Assembly: GCA_001695595.3 (NCBI GenBank)
Contig: MBPM02000095.1
Location: forward strand, 1-64,000
Direction of reading: 5' to 3'
Source of the DNA: Plasmopara viticola
Taxonomy: Eukaryota; Oomycota; Peronosporomycetes; Peronosporales; Peronosporaceae
DNA: 64,000 bases
Of this stretch, positions 30,538-43,306 are shown piece by piece. Numbering within the stretch: position 1 is the stretch's first letter; the number at the start of each line of letters is the position of its first letter. Both the position numbers and the translations under genes were made by a program. Under the pieces are notes generated by a model. The model made no database searches and had not been told where the DNA came from. It saw nothing but the letters and a program-made list of their open reading frames with translations.

Positions 30538-32175
30538 ATGGAACTCTTCGTGTGGCTCCTTTACGCCAGTGTGGCTCTAATTCTTTTACTCTTGAGCACG
30601 TCGATAGTGCTTTACGCACAGCCAAGACATTGCGCATCCTCTTCACTCGCAGCTTTCGCCAATACTTCCACACTCAGTGCGGCACCGATCACTGTTTCTT
30701 CGCGCTTCGTTAATGTCGTATGCATCCTGACGCTATACATATCGTTATTGTGCTTATTTACGGCCCCTGTGGACATTTATTTACTTGAAAATGCGTTTTC
30801 GCATCAGCCGTCAAAAGGCCGCGCGCTTCGAATTATGTACCAAGTCTATTTTGCAGCGCTAGCGCTGTACTTCTTTGTTGGAGCTCCTCTTGCCTACAAC
30901 TACGCCAAGCAGACAGAAATTGCACATTTGACGCTAAAATTTTCTGCTCAAAGTCGATTTTATGCTGCTGTCAAGCGCACGGGACGCTTTCTGATCGGCC
31001 TTACGTTCCCTATGGTCATGCTGATGGTGGTGTTGCTGTGCGGGAAACCTGCTAGCTCTGATATTGACTGGCTTAGACCGCTGCTCAACTTTTCGTCTGA
31101 TCTAGAGACTTTTCTAAGACTGATGGTAGGGATATTGGCACTGACAGGGATATACTTATGGGTATTCGTTTGTAGTCGAGGACTAGCGAGTGTGCCATTG
31201 GTGGGGCTGTTAATGGAAGACCACAGTATTGATGAAAATTTGATAACGTTTGAAGACTTGCTACAAGAAAATGCGTTGGAGACGCAGGCAACATTACAGA
31301 CAAGACAGACAATTCTGCAGCGATATGCCGTGGAACAGCAAATGAGTAGGGCGGACAAGGAACGGTTATCGCAGCTAAAGACGCGTGAAAAGCTTCTGGA
31401 AGAACGTCGTGAGGTACTTAACGCGAACCTGCAGAAATTCGCGCTGACTGGCAGGTTATCTTGCTGGAACATCCCAATTGGCGTCATTCTGATCATTCTA
31501 TCGCTGCTGCTTGTGATCTCAGTACTTATTACTAGCATCGACAAAATGGCACATTCTAATTTTGGGCGAGGATTTCTCTTGAATGCGCCCGAATTTTTCA
31601 ATCCAATGGATTTGCTGCTAATTTTCGCATCGCACATTTTTCCGCTGGACTATGTCGTTTTCACTTTGCTTTTCGCGTACTTGTTTATAGTTTCATTGAT
31701 AGTGCTTAAGCGCCATGGTCTACAGTTTTTGTGTTTTCAAGTTGGGCGGTTGCAACCGCGACTAACAACTGCTCCCACGATCACAATGCTGTCACTCGTG
31801 CTGATGCAACTTGCCATGGTGGGCCTATTTGCGCTACTCACTTTGGCGCCGCAATACGCAACCTTCGGGCATCAAACGTTTTTGGACGCTTTGGGACGCG
31901 TCGTACCCTGCACTTTACGGGAGGCAGCTAATGCAGCTGCGGCTGCCGCCAAATCTGGCGGCTTACCGACACATTGTCGCTTGACACAGCTGGCAAGCTT
32001 TTACAACGGCCTAGTAGTAGAGCTGCCCATGTTTGGCACAGCCTTCTTTCTAGGTCAATTCATATTTGCCGTAGCTTTCGTGCCATGGATCGCATATGCT
32101 TACTGTATGGCAAAGAGACTAGACGATCCTGTCGACTCCAAGCGCCAGCGGCTACTGACTGACTTCAAAGATTGA
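30538..32175 (+). CDS. LMBR1-family multipass membrane protein
   Basis: 545-aa polytopic protein. The first helix is at residues 5-26 and the second at 59-83, with the family-typical APVDIYLL at its end. Further helices lie near 100-120 (ending VGAPLAYNYAK) and 150-175. A long charged helix-rich loop (about 235-310, many Q/E/R/K, likely cytosolic coiled coil) precedes four or more C-terminal helices, and the tail is KRLDDPVDSKRQRL. This order matches LMBR1/LMBRD proteins (LIMR-type receptors and the lysosomal cobalamin-export relative LMBRD1). The ATG at 30538 was chosen; an in-frame GTG at 30490 is not a credible eukaryotic start. No intron is needed. Ligand and location are not deducible here. 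The gene converges on the J-protein gene with 135 bp between stops. Confidence 0.85.
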   Translation: MELFVWLLYASVALILLLLSTSIVLYAQPRHCASSSLAAFANTSTLSAAPITVSSRFVNVVCILTLYISLLCLFTAPVDIYLLENAFSHQPSKGRALRIMYQVYFAALALYFFVGAPLAYNYAKQTEIAHLTLKFSAQSRFYAAVKRTGRFLIGLTFPMVMLMVVLLCGKPASSDIDWLRPLLNFSSDLETFLRLMVGILALTGIYLWVFVCSRGLASVPLVGLLMEDHSIDENLITFEDLLQENALETQATLQTRQTILQRYAVEQQMSRADKERLSQLKTREKLLEERREVLNANLQKFALTGRLSCWNIPIGVILIILSLLLVISVLITSIDKMAHSNFGRGFLLNAPEFFNPMDLLLIFASHIFPLDYVVFTLLFAYLFIVSLIVLKRHGLQFLCFQVGRLQPRLTTAPTITMLSLVLMQLAMVGLFALLTLAPQYATFGHQTFLDALGRVVPCTLREAANAAAAAAKSGGLPTHCRLTQLASFYNGLVVELPMFGTAFFLGQFIFAVAFVPWIAYAYCMAKRLDDPVDSKRQRLLTDFKD

Positions 32176-32310
32176 AGCATCTAGCAGCTTTCGATTTAAG
32201 AAATACTACGTAATTCGTGCAAATTCCATCTCTCTTCAATTTAGGAAGTTTCCATATCCAATCCTACTTCCAGACGTCCACTTCAGCTATATTAATGTCT
32301 CAATATTTTA

Positions 32311-33576
32311 CTAATGACTGTAAGATGGCACGTTGCTAGTACTGTCCATTGAGCTTGTGCGTTCCTTGCCCGCGAAAAAGCGGTTTTGAAAGCCGCCAAA
32401 GATGTTCCGTATACCGCCAGAAGGGCTACCCGATCCGCTCGATGGCCCTTTCTGTCCATTTTGCGAGGTATTGGAGCCACGCGCTTCATCAAAAGGACCA
32501 ACAGTCCGATTGGGGTCGCATCCAATCAAGAAGGCTTCGTACGACTGCTCGCGCTGCTGAAGTAATTCTTCTGTGCGGATCTGTTTGGCCTCTACATGTG
32601 CGCAAACCTCCTCAAAGGCCTTTTTAGCGGCCATGTATTCTTTTTGCAAGGCATCAAGATCGTGCTTAATTCCAACCAACTCGTGTTCACTTTCCTGAAT
32701 GCTGCGCAATGCAGGAGACTGCTCATCAATTTTCAGGCACTTGATCGAATATTTGACGGCAGACAACCAATTGTCACCGTAAACACAAAATAAGTGCTCG
32801 CCCTTTTGAAGTGTTACAGTACGTCGCACCTCAAATAGTGATAATTTACTAAAAATTTCAGGCAATTCCGAGTCGCTGTTGGATCCAGGCCACAATTCTG
32901 GGTTAAGATCCATGAGCTCCACAGTGCTGGACAAATACATGTCCGCAGCAGTACAGCGCGCTTTTTTTAACGACTCTTGAACCATGCGCACAGCTCCGTG
33001 CTGGTCAAATAAGACCAGCTTGAACTTGCTCTTGCTGGCGGAGCGACACATAATGACGACAGACTCTCGGTCTTTCTCCACCTGCAGTTTATAAAAATGT
33101 GCGTCCTGCTTATCTACCTTGGCGTGGCGCTCCATGCCAAAGACCATCTGAGTGACTCGAGGTAATTGAGCCGAATTGTTGCGCTCGTCACACAGATCGC
33201 GTGCGGCAGACAGAACAGTCTGTGAGATCTGTGTAGGAATGGGCATACCGATTTTGGTGAAGAGCGCGCCGACGACGCGGCCAAAGCCACCCATGGACTC
33301 GACATCCACACTCTCAAACTCTATATCCTTACCACTGTCACCTGCCACATCGTATTGACGGCGCTTATTGGGGTCACTTAGGATGGCGTAGGCAGCGCTG
33401 GCCATTTTAAACTTGTCAGCGGCCTCGACCGAGCCCGCGTTACGGTCTGGGTGGTACTTTAGTGCCAGCTTGCGGTAGGCTACTTTAATCTCCAGCTCAC
33501 TTGCCGATTTCTCCACTCCCAACACCTCGTACAGATTGGTGCTTTCATTAGGTTGCTTGGGCACAGGCTCGCTCAT
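32311..33576 (-). CDS. DnaJ/Hsp40 protein of the ARG1-like type
   Basis: 421 aa, intronless. The J domain spans residues 14-80 with the HPD motif at 42-44 (YHPDRN), so it should stimulate Hsp70 ATPase. The rest follows the layout of the plant gravitropism protein ARG1 and its ARL relatives: an [15 protein letters not shown] stretch after the J domain, a conserved middle region with [12 protein letters not shown] and a [15 protein letters not shown] segment, then a coiled coil at about 290-355. The C-terminus is a Gly/Ser-rich low-complexity tail. There is no Gly/Phe or zinc-finger domain, so it is a class C J-protein. The start ATG at 33576 begins a standard N-terminus close to the J domain. 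Family assignment is from recalled similarity. Confidence 0.85.
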   Translation of the reverse strand: MSEPVPKQPNESTNLYEVLGVEKSASELEIKVAYRKLALKYHPDRNAGSVEAADKFKMASAAYAILSDPNKRRQYDVAGDSGKDIEFESVDVESMGGFGRVVGALFTKIGMPIPTQISQTVLSAARDLCDERNNSAQLPRVTQMVFGMERHAKVDKQDAHFYKLQVEKDRESVVIMCRSASKSKFKLVLFDQHGAVRMVQESLKKARCTAADMYLSSTVELMDLNPELWPGSNSDSELPEIFSKLSLFEVRRTVTLQKGEHLFCVYGDNWLSAVKYSIKCLKIDEQSPALRSIQESEHELVGIKHDLDALQKEYMAAKKAFEEVCAHVEAKQIRTEELLQQREQSYEAFLIGCDPNRTVGPFDEARGSNTSQNGQKGPSSGSGSPSGGIRNIFGGFQNRFFAGKERTSSMDSTSNVPSYSH

Positions 33577-34051
33577 GGTTGAAGGGGATGAAGAAAACTA
33601 ACGGTGGATGTGGGTGGAGAATATATGTGTTGGGTGCTGTTTAAAGATGATTGGCTTAAATTAGATGGGAGTGTTTAAAATCTGTTAAGATCAGAAAGAA
33701 TCCAGATACGGTTTTCAGTTGGTATTGTCGACTTCAATTGTTTGCCACGCAAGGCACAGTACTAGTTATTTTCTCCTAAAACAAAAAGGAATACACAGAC
33801 ACACTCCTCCGTCTTTTTCTTTAACTCTCGCGTGTTTCATTCGCCTGTATTGTCCTTCCGATAATCTCTGCCTCTCGTTCCTACATTCTCGTCGCTCTTG
33901 TCCTGACGCTTGATTCTACGTTAGTTGTTTCGCGTGCGCACCACACTCGCCGTCTCCCACATTGTCGCCATCTGTATTCGCAGCTACGCCGTGACATACG
34001 ACGACTTGACAGAGCAACAGCCTTGCAGGAGAACATTTGATGGTGGAGCTC
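33577..34051. other. Intergenic: J-protein promoter and eIF4A 3' flank
   Basis: No further coding signal. The region is T/C-rich on the + strand. Confidence 0.5.
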
Positions 34052-35341
34052 TTAAATAAGGTCCGCGACGTTCATGGGCATCTCGTCAATTTGCGTGTTG
34101 TAGAATTGCTCAATGTCGCGCAAGTACCGCACGTCGTTGTGCGTCAAAAAATTGATGGCCACACCCTTACGACCAAAACGACCCGAACGACCGATACGGT
34201 GAATGTAATTTTCACGGTTCGTGGGCAGATCGTAATTAATGACTAAAGACACTTGCTGCACATCGATACCACGAGCCAAGAGGTCCGTGGTGATCAGTAC
34301 ACGTGAGGAGCCTGAGCGAAACTCACGCATAATGATGTCACGCTCACGCTGCTCCATGTCACCGTGCATGGCTGAAACCGTGAAGTCCTTCGACTGCATC
34401 TTTTCGGTCAACCAATCTACTTTTCGGCGCGTGTTGCAGTAAATTATAGCCTGTGTGATCGTCAACGTTTCGTAAAGATCGCAGAGCGTGTCGAACTTCC
34501 ACTCTTCGCGATCAATGGCGATGAAAAACTGCTTGATACCTTCAAGAGTCAGTTCGTCACGCTTCACTAGGATACAGATAGGCTCGCGCATAAAACGGTG
34601 AGTCACTTCAAGCACATCAAGAGGCATCGTAGCCGAGAATAAAGCCACTTGAACTTTCTCGGGAAGGAATCGAAAAACCTCATAGATTTGGTCCTTAAAG
34701 CCACGAGAGAGCATCTCATCTGCTTCGTCAAGCACAAACATTTTGACCTCGTCTGTGCGCAAAGCGCGACGATTGATCATGTCGCCAACACGGCCAGGAG
34801 TTCCGACCACGATGTGCACGCCCTGCTGCAGCGTGCGAATGTCATCACGCACTGCCGTACCACCCACACAAGCGTGCACCTGAACGCTCATGTAGTCACC
34901 AATCGCAACTACGACCTTAACAATTTGCTGGGCAAGCTCACGCGTTGGAGCGAGAATTAGAGCTTGGGTCTCTTTGAGGCCAATGTCAATCTTCTGCAAG
35001 ATTGACACAGCGAATGTAGCGGTCTTACCGGTACCTGATTGAGCTTGAGCAATACAGTCGTGTCCCAAAACGATTGGCTTCACAGCACGCTGCTGGATAG
35101 CCGACGGCTTCTCAAAACCGTAAGCGTAGATACCACGTAGCAGGTCTTCGCGCAAGTCCATCCCGTCGAACGTCTCAATCACTTCATCCCAATTTGTTTC
35201 GATGTCGCCCTCATTAAGCTGAACCTGTTCAGTCTGGCCCTCTTCGACATTTTCACTTCACGCACAATCAGTTAGTAATAAAAATTCAGCTTTATGGCGG
35301 TTTGGGGCTTACGTCGGCGTACGATCGTCAGCATCAGCCAT
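34052..35341 (-). CDS. eIF4A: Translation initiation factor eIF4A (DEAD-box RNA helicase)
   Basis: ATP-dependent RNA helicase that unwinds mRNA leaders as part of eIF4F. Exon 1 is 35341-35313 (ATG to ..CCG AC), and a 57-nt intron follows (35312-35256; GTAAGC donor, TACTAAC branch site, AAG acceptor). Exon 2 is 35255-34052, giving 410 aa, the usual eIF4A size. Motifs in order: Q motif ([12 protein letters not shown], near 57-68), Walker A AQSGTGKT (81-88), PTRELAQ, GG, TPGR, DEAD, SAT, then ARGID and HRIGRSGR in the second RecA domain. The N-terminal acidic segment ending [12 protein letters not shown] is typical of eIF4A rather than eIF4A-III. Taking the in-frame GTG at 35182 as start would lose the first 34 residues. 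Confidence 0.95.
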
Positions 35342-35629
35342 AACTATATGATGCTTTTTGTCTAAGGCGAGTAGATAAGTAGAGAAGCAAGGAAAAGCTG
35401 GCGGAACGATAGGGTTCCGTGGTCTTCCTCTGTGTGCGTTTTGTTCAGTTTTGGAGTGCGCGCTCAGAAACTTTCACTCACTTGACTTCTGTATATACTG
35501 CCAAGTGGGTGGCCAGCAGACTTTCTTTCTTATCCATGTTTGCCACATATGTTGAGTAATTTACACAATTTACAGTCGCCAAAATTTTGGCTTGATAGGT
35601 TGTTGGATACAGATGAAGTCGTGAACAGT
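35342..35629. other. eIF4A upstream region
   Basis: Promoter and leader of the minus-strand eIF4A gene. No other gene is seen. Confidence 0.45.
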
Positions 35630-36290
35630 CTTGTCTCACATACGCGGCGACTGCTCTAATCCGTAAAGCGATCGCTCAAGCTTGCAAACAAAAATCGGAT
35701 ACTTTATTATCACCAAACCCACCAGACTGTGTCATGTAGATGTACTCATCGAGAGGCCCATTCAAAAACGCTGTCTTGACATCCATTTGAAGCACAGTTA
35801 GGCTATTCTTGGCTGCCAGATTGAGAAGGATCCAAATCGAAGTGAACTTGGCCACTGGCACAAACATTTTTTCATAGTCGACGCTATACTTTTGTGAAAA
35901 TCCCTTGGCCACCAAACGCGCCTTGCACCGCTTGACTACGCCCACTTGATTTTCCTTGATTCGGAACACCCATCTGTTGCTTATGGCTTTGCAACCTTTT
36001 GGCATTGGCAAGAAGACATACAAAGACTAAAATGACATGTCTAACTAGATGTGTTCAATTGGAATTGTTTTTCGATTGTCCAACCTTGTAATTTGTTGTT
36101 TTGACCTTCTCTGCTCCGACCACTGGTACCTGCCTGCTGGTGCCAGCGGCAGAAAATTCTCAGAAAGACGTTCGGACGAGTTATCAACCGTGTGCCCAAA
36201 AGGCACAATGCTTTGTATGTGCGCTGAGACGCCGCATTCGCGGGGCGATGAACTTGTAATGATTGAGCTTGCACTCAGCAATGAGGTTTA
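35630..36290 (-). mobile_element. Ty1/copia pol fragment (RT start, degenerate)
   Basis: The minus strand encodes the start of a copia reverse transcriptase: LPMPKGCKAISNRWVFRIK, KARLVAKGFSQ, then LQMDVKTAFLNGPLDEYIYM. After 35676 the reading continues in another frame as CKLERSLYGLEQSPR, so a frameshift is present. An open stretch just upstream (36281-36045) with PFGHTVDNSSERLSENF may be the linker between integrase and RT, but is not diagnostic. The YADD box, RNase H and LTRs are not seen nearby. It is a dead fragment. Confidence 0.8.
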
Positions 36291-39200
36291 CACATTTAAT
36301 AGCCATAAAGCCTATAATTTTAGATGGGCTAAGACCCTTAATCACCGCCAACATTTAGAAGCACGAACGCTATTGTGGACAGGCTTGATTTTTTTCCTTT
36401 ATGTCTCGATAGAAGACCGGTATTCCTGCGTATACTTTATTTTAAAATTCCCAAAATAAGGATTGAGCAGGTAGATAGAAGGGCTACAATTGCATTCGCT
36501 CAGAATAAGCAAAAAATACCTTCAATTGCATGAAAGCAACAATTCTAATACCTTGGGTAGTAACGACTCTCATATTGAATATAGAAACTAACGCAAGATG
36601 GGTTTGAAGTCGTGAACGCTCGCTGCTTATTTTTTTGTGAATACATACGACTCATTACTTGAAAGAATCGCCTCGGTATTTAAAAGCAATAAAATCGTTA
36701 TATCGGGCCTCGTATAATTAAGGAATCGAATATGTAAGAGTTTCAACACGCTGGCGTCTGTACAAAGTCTAACCAAATCGGCGGATTGTTAAGTGTCCTT
36801 GAATCTCGATTTTGTCTTCGGCTTACGGTTACTGAGTTGCGAGACGGGCATAGTGCCGCCTGAGTAAGATGGTGCATTTTGCAGCATTTCCAGCTTGTTT
36901 CATTGGAAAACATACAGCAAGAATTTTCATGGAGATTTCAAACGTGGTCTTTCGGATACGTTGGTGTCGAATGGAGCTCCACGGCTCACCGTTACATAAT
37001 GGTTACTTATTAGAAGCTAGCTTGCTGATGCCGACAGTATGTCACCGTATAAAAAGGCTATCGAAAGTTAAGAGTCAACTGTGTGCTCAAAGACAGACTA
37101 CGCATTATGTCGTGGGATGAGAAGGTACCGATGGTTGTGTTTGCGCTTGGCAATACAGGTCACGCACCGTCAGGCCCTCTTATATCAATCTCCAAGAAAA
37201 TTATCAGCTCTCACAACAAGTGCTTCCGGAGTCACTGGGAGAGAGGTTCGAAAAAGCTTCTTTTTTTGCCTAGTTTGCTCGTAAGTTAGTCATCTGACTT
37301 CACAAAAAGTCAGCTGAGCGTGCACAGCAAAGAAAGAGATTGAAAAGTCGCCCAGAATAAAAAAATCCTGACAATTACAAAAAAAACGATTGTTTTCTAG
37401 AAGAGATAAAGAACCACCCGTGAAAAAGTTTGTAGTGTTGAAAACGATAAAACATCGTTCTATCAGACCTCTCTCGGTCTCAAAAAGGCACAGGTCGGCG
37501 TAGACCATTATATTTTCTACGATAATTTTGGCACACCTAGCTTTTAATGTGAATTTTTTTAGAGGTATTGAGACAGAACTTCGATTCTCGTATGAGTCTT
37601 GAGCCCCAGCATCTTTCCAAACCGTTGCTTTTGCTCTCGACTTTGCCGATATATCGAGTACGGGTGACAATACTGCAGCGACAGTGACCACAACCATCCG
37701 GTTTTGCCCATAGGACAAAAGGGTCGTGTATTTACAAAGCTGGGCGCTTTAAGCAGTCAGTCAAGCCTGGAGCTCACTACGAGACGAAATGTCTTTACGA
37801 TGTAGCTCGGACACCATGCGCCGAACGACCCAAATGTGAAGCTTGTAAAAATCATGACTAAGGGAGTACGATTCGGTTTTACATCTTTCAAGATCCGGAA
37901 TCGTCCCAAAGATACCTCCATGGTCAATCTCAAGAGCAGATTCAATTTACCGCAAAAGCCTAACTGTTGGACGAGGTGACAGTGGCATTTTCCGGCTTTT
38001 ATTGACCTTCAAGGCTAGCTGCCCTTCTTCGTAAAGAGTATATCAACGCGAAAGCTCCAAAACAGGCGTCTTGAGCTATTTGTGAAGTGCCGCGGTTATT
38101 TCACAAAACCCGTAGGAGTTGTAAAATTTACTTTGTTTCCGAAGGCGCCTTTACCACCTACTACTAAAAGCATTATGCGCTTCAGAAAGCCTCTGCGACC
38201 TTTTGGCGGTACGCTGGGATAAAGTAGAATTGACCCCATACCCGTGGCTAAAACTTGGAGTTTAAGCGTCTGACTTGGCATCACGCTGAAGCCTGCGAGG
38301 ACAAAGTATTTCTGAGATGGATTCGCATTTAAAAAAACGATCGAAATGAATGTGGTCTCGCACGCTGAATTAGTTAACTAGAATTAATACGTTTCCTCCA
38401 TCGAAGTCGCCGATTTAGTGTTTAAGATTTAAAAGGGCTTGGCAGGCTTGCCCTCTCCGGTTGAAGTGAATGGTTTCATTTGCGAATTGATACTGGCCTA
38501 TTGAATTCACATCAAGTTTCGCGCCTCACAATGATACGGGATGACTGAAGCTTGTCTGGTAGAAGATGCAAAAGTCTGTAAGCTTTACAATCCTGGTCGG
38601 ACCCTCAAGGCTCTCGGAGAGGAGATGAACTCTTTTGTCTACGTGGATCAAAAATTTGTAATTTGGATCCGCCCCACGTTTCAGTGCAAGGTATCGTGAA
38701 GTGCCTTCCTTTCGAAATAGCTCTAAACCAGCTGTTCAAAGCCGACAGCTTTATATTTAGGTCTTTTGGTCACTATGGCTGTGGTCATGGGCACTATCAG
38801 CTGTTGTATGCCAACCCGTATTCGCTCTATCAACAAGGACGAGAAGGAGGCAGTGCTTTGAAGCGGTCCCACTGCACTTCATAAGTCATATGAGACTCGA
38901 TGGGCTGAGGATCTAAAACCTTTTAAGACGCCCTACACGCGATGTTGGGTCGTCAGAATGACTTCTTCGGAAGGTCGATCATACAATAAACCCCGTATGT
39001 GTCACAATATTTGGCTGGCTTACAACTATTGTGAGACGTGGACTACGTGGATATAACCACATCAGTGTAATGGCAGTACTTAGCACAGAAGAGCATACCA
39101 AAACGAAGATCATGATCGAACGCAAACTGTTAGTGCACATTAGCAGAATTACCATGCTAAATAGCAATTCTAGAATATTTGTCTCAAAAGGGCTTTATTG

Positions 39201-40745
39201 ATAACATTGGAATTAAGATCAATTACCATTTGGAACACAAATCCAAAATTGAGTTTCAGAATTTAGACTTATACTTACTCTTGGAGTCAGGCATGCGCAA
39301 ATCGCCAACTTGTTCTAGCTCTACGTATAGAGCGAAGGTCCTCGACCTAAGGCCTTTCCTCCTTTATAAAAAATAGCTACGATAGCCCCAGGTGAAAGCT
39401 AAATTTTTGTGAGAGCGAGCAGTATTATCGTTCTTCTAGGGAAAGCACGGCGAACTTAAAAAGCAGTTTATCCTGCTTAGCCCCAACAGAGTGCACCATT
39501 TGGTTACACATGGATCCGACGCGATCAGTGCGCGTTTGGATGTGTTCAATATTTATTGGAGCGCTCTGTTGGAGCCATCATGGGTATGCGTGGCTGGTCC
39601 GCCAGCAACCCTGGCCAATCGGTGGCAGAACACCTTATGTGCCACCAAAGGCACTGATTCGAGCTGGTCAATGAACAGAACATTGCAATGTCAGATTGCT
39701 GACAAGGTCAAGAGTTTGGAGCGTGAGCTGACACATTAGCCGCCGTGCGGCGCTTGTCAGAAGCAGCCCTTGCTGTATTTCGTGGCACAATTCGAGGCAT
39801 CCGAAACGCTTACTTTCTGTTGTATGTGGAGAAGCCATGTGCAGAATTTTTTGTTGAACGTCAGTCTAGACGTTGTTAGTGTCTAAGCAAACAAGGCATG
39901 TAGAGCCTCGTTATAACCGTCAATTTAAAAAACATGTGGCTATCTTTGCATAAAGCAAAGCGTTTCGTCTTGGACGAAGCGAAACTATCTCTGTGGCTTT
40001 TATAGCTTGTCACTCGAAACGGGATCGGGAGATTGCTGATTCGAGCCGTAATATTTTAGCAGCCAAAAATAGGTCACTGGACGGGATGAGATGTTCATGA
40101 AAGAGGCTTAAGTCGCTGACAGCAAGATTAAAGAAGTGTTCAAACGACCTGAAGGTGAGATCGACTTTTATTACAAATAAATAAAGCGGTCTTGGAAGAT
40201 AATGAAAAGGCACTCGTTGTCTGTAAAGGGTGTCCGATTATAAAGAATATATCGGAGCCTTGGATTAATAGGATTCGGTTCCACGAGATTTGATCTCAGA
40301 GCACCTCATTGAGGTGTACGTCATAAATTTGACTTGGTTCCAGGACTGCGTCAGACGGTAGTGACCGTTACCGAATGAATAGAGCGACGCCATTGACGCA
40401 TCCTTTCACGCAAAGCACGGGTGAAAGGGCTAGGATTGCTTTTATTTCCCATCCAGCACCGAGATTTAACGTCAAAGCCTAAAGCGGCCATAGAAAAGAT
40501 GTGCTTCAAAACAACATGGTGAGATGTACAGCGCTTTTGACTAGGTCAACAACTTCATCAACTTCCGAAGCGTGGAAGTAACTTAGCGTTGCATGTAGTC
40601 AGCATTCCGAGCGGCTTGCTTTGGGAGTGGTGGATCATGCCTCAAGAACTTTGACGGTCAATTGTCTGGTGACACGGTGTTTTAAACCGCACAAGGCATT
40701 TTCATAGACTCACTTCAATACAAATTGTTTATAGTCGCGTAGAGT
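36291..40745. other. Gene-poor stretch, unrecognised decayed sequence
   Basis: No ORF above about 140 aa and no family recognised. Around 37,700-37,960 a + strand reading with one internal stop (KAGRFKQSVKPGAHYETK, then CAERPKCEACKNHD) has a coding look, with four cysteines close together. Short open stretches at 38,663-38,884 and 39,491-39,739 are similarly anonymous. Probably old transposon sequence. Confidence 0.4.
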
Positions 40746-41260
40746 GTGGAAGACGGGCATGAAAAGACATATTGTTCGCTTGCAGTAATCGGGAAAATGC
40801 GTCCGAATAAGCTTTACGCTAATAAAGAGAAAAATTCTCTCAGCGCATGTAATCTTCTTACCAACGCATTATTATCGAGAAAATGGTCTTTGGCTCAAGA
40901 AAACTTTACGAAAGTGGCTTGGCGTGGTCAATCTCGCCAAGGCAATGGGCTTATTACGCCAAAATGGCGCATGCATATTTAGAATGGACACTGGATATCT
41001 TTAAGCAAACCAACACCATGAGGCCTTTGACAGAATCAAGGCCTATTACAGTCGCCGATTCTTGTGGGAAACTAACGACCGTTCAATATCGTCTCATCAT
41101 CGGCACCGCACCAGAAGCCAAAGGGCAGGAAGGAGATATCGTGCTCAAATCTCAGCAGCTCGATCTTTCAAGAAAAGCAACTATATCTACAACAAAGAGT
41201 TACTTGCGATAGAGTTTAAGACTGACGAGTTTCAAGCCATTCGGGATGTCTGATCATGCA
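40746..41260 (+). mobile_element. Decayed Ty3/gypsy reverse transcriptase-RNase H remnant
   Basis: The frames shift repeatedly, but recognisable pieces follow pol order. KMRPNKLYANKEK resembles the RT thumb (KLYAN.KKC). WLGVVNLAKAMGLL resembles the connection motif (WLGLANYL). EAFDRIKAYY resembles the QEAFDAIK block. SNYIYNKELLAIEFKTDEF resembles the RNase H motif NYPVHDKELLAI. No intact ORF. Confidence 0.65.
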
Positions 41261-41339
41261 TCCTTACACACTTCGACACAGTCTCCGTACTTCTCGCAGA
41301 AGATAGCCAGGTGGCCTGCCGAAAGACATAGTAAGCATT

Positions 41340-41775
41340 ACCAGTCTTGCGATTTTTGTTGACCAATACAGTAAATTGGCTCAATTAGAGGCTGTGCCGG
41401 TCACATACGACGGTGTCAAAACAGCTGTGCTGCTCCCTCAATCATGTTTTTAGCAAACATGTACGTTAAAAGTCAATTGTCTTAGACGAAGGTATCCACC
41501 AAACGGTCTTTATCGGAGAATTGCTTTAAAAATACTTGATGATTGGCTAGACGTATCGACAACGAGCATTCTAACGACAAAATGTCTGACTAAGCGAGTA
41601 AATCGGGTCATCGAAGACGTTAAACGAGATATAGGAGCAGCATTTACTTGCTGAGACTGCACTGATAGATCATATCTACATGCTAATTAGCGTAAATTTG
41701 TTAGCCAACCTTCTCATTTCGCTGACCTGACTGTGAGTAGAAAAGGCTTACTAATTTGCAATTGTTAGCCCTACC
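41340..41775 (+). mobile_element. Decayed Ty3/gypsy integrase remnant
   Basis: AIFVDQYSKLAQLEAVPVTY matches the integrase core start (VFVDRLSKMAHLAAV). Further on TKRVNRVIEDVKRDI matches the conserved QTERVNRVIEDVLR, and FVSQPSHFADLTV matches the FVNGL.HPR.P block. Together with the RT piece just upstream this is one gypsy element in + orientation with many stops. Confidence 0.75.
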
Positions 41776-43306
41776 ATAACTCGTCAGCAACTCGATGTCA
41801 GAAACTTTAAGTCTCAAGAACGTAAGAAACAGAATTACAAAAAGCTAAGAAATAAAAAAAGAAGTGGGCCATTTATTTCGGTACAACGTCACCCGTGCAA
41901 ATTTATCGTTGACTGCTTGCAGACTGTCATCCTGCAACGTTTGGCTCGCAACATCACCCTTTTTATGAGTACTACTTCCACGATGGCCTTCGAAAACTTC
42001 GGAAGATACATGCTAATGCGGCGGGAACTGTAGTCTTGGACGAAGAGACTGATCACTATGATCAAAAAAAAAAAGCGTTTGCGGTGTCAGAGCAACCTGC
42101 CAAAGTAAAACCAAAAGTCTTTATGAACTCTCGCCTAGAAGATATTGCTCCACATCGCAGAAAATTAGACTAAATTCTGGGGTCTACTTTATGCGAAAAT
42201 GTGGTTTCAGTAATCGTTCTCTTGACTAAAAAGGAAAAGAGAGCGATGTATTAGTCTTTTCTGGTGCACTGCGGGCTCTTTCCTAAGATGTCGCTCGCAA
42301 CCGACGTCTGGCGACTAAAAACCCTGCAGCAGGCAAATAGAAATGCCAACAAACTCGACTGATTTCGTCAAGACATGCACTAGGTACCGCATCTCCGAGA
42401 TCTGCAAGGGTTGTCCGGACAGTCCCCAAGCCTTACGAGATTAAACCGCTGGATTAGTGCCCCTCAAGATACAGCTCAAGACACTACATGACCAGAACCA
42501 AATTGAGATCAAGCCAATGGATCGGTCTTACATGGTTGTGCCTACGTAATATTCCGAACCAAAGATTCCGCGCTATATTGTCCCGAGTCATAAAACGACA
42601 TAAGTTGCTCACATAGAACATTAAAAGCTTCTGTAATTATCAAGCCTATTCGCTATGCAGTACATGATCTGATGACCACTACTTAATGCATTCTTGTAAG
42701 AATTACTATGCTACATAAAATTTGTACGGCAATTATTGTAAACAAAAAGAAGCAATTTGAGATTCAGATATATTTGGATTTATCTCAGTTTTATTACAAA
42801 GACTGATAATAATGGCAGATAGCAATTCACGACCCTTACTGAATATTAGTATTAAATGAAATTATAAAAACCAAACTCACGATCTCTCAAATAGCAGCAT
42901 CACTGCACCGAGAAGGTCAGATCTATCCGAAGTGGAGTCTGGTCAAATGACGTGCCGACTCTGATTGGAGGTGTTTAATTATCAAATGAAGAGGGGTGTT
43001 TATACAAGACACGGAGATTTATGCCACCCACAGTAGCCTGATAAGTCTGCTACATATCTGAGGTTTCGTCTGAAAACTTTGATTTAATTTTACGTCCACT
43101 TCTAACAAATACAAGTAGCCTATCATACATCGCCAAGTCGAGAGCAATTGGGAAATGTAATCAGCTTTGTAAACGTGCACACACGAGTAGATCCTTAGCA
43201 ACCCCACGGATCTTCGAGGTGGTCGTCTTAAGTCCATGGTAAGCCGGCTTCCTATAAGATAGTGTGACAGCTCGCTGCCGCAGCATCCCCTCCGTTCGTC
43301 GGCAGG
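41776..43306. other. Tail of the gypsy element and unrecognised sequence
   Basis: Short open pieces only (for example PLKIQLKTLHDQNQIEIKPM near 42,460) in a position where a gypsy C-terminus would fall. No LTR pair could be matched by eye. Confidence 0.35.

Noticed and set aside
30960..31637. 225-aa minus-strand ORF
   Set aside because: Antisense to the LMBR1-like gene, whose + strand frame has clear transmembrane and family features.
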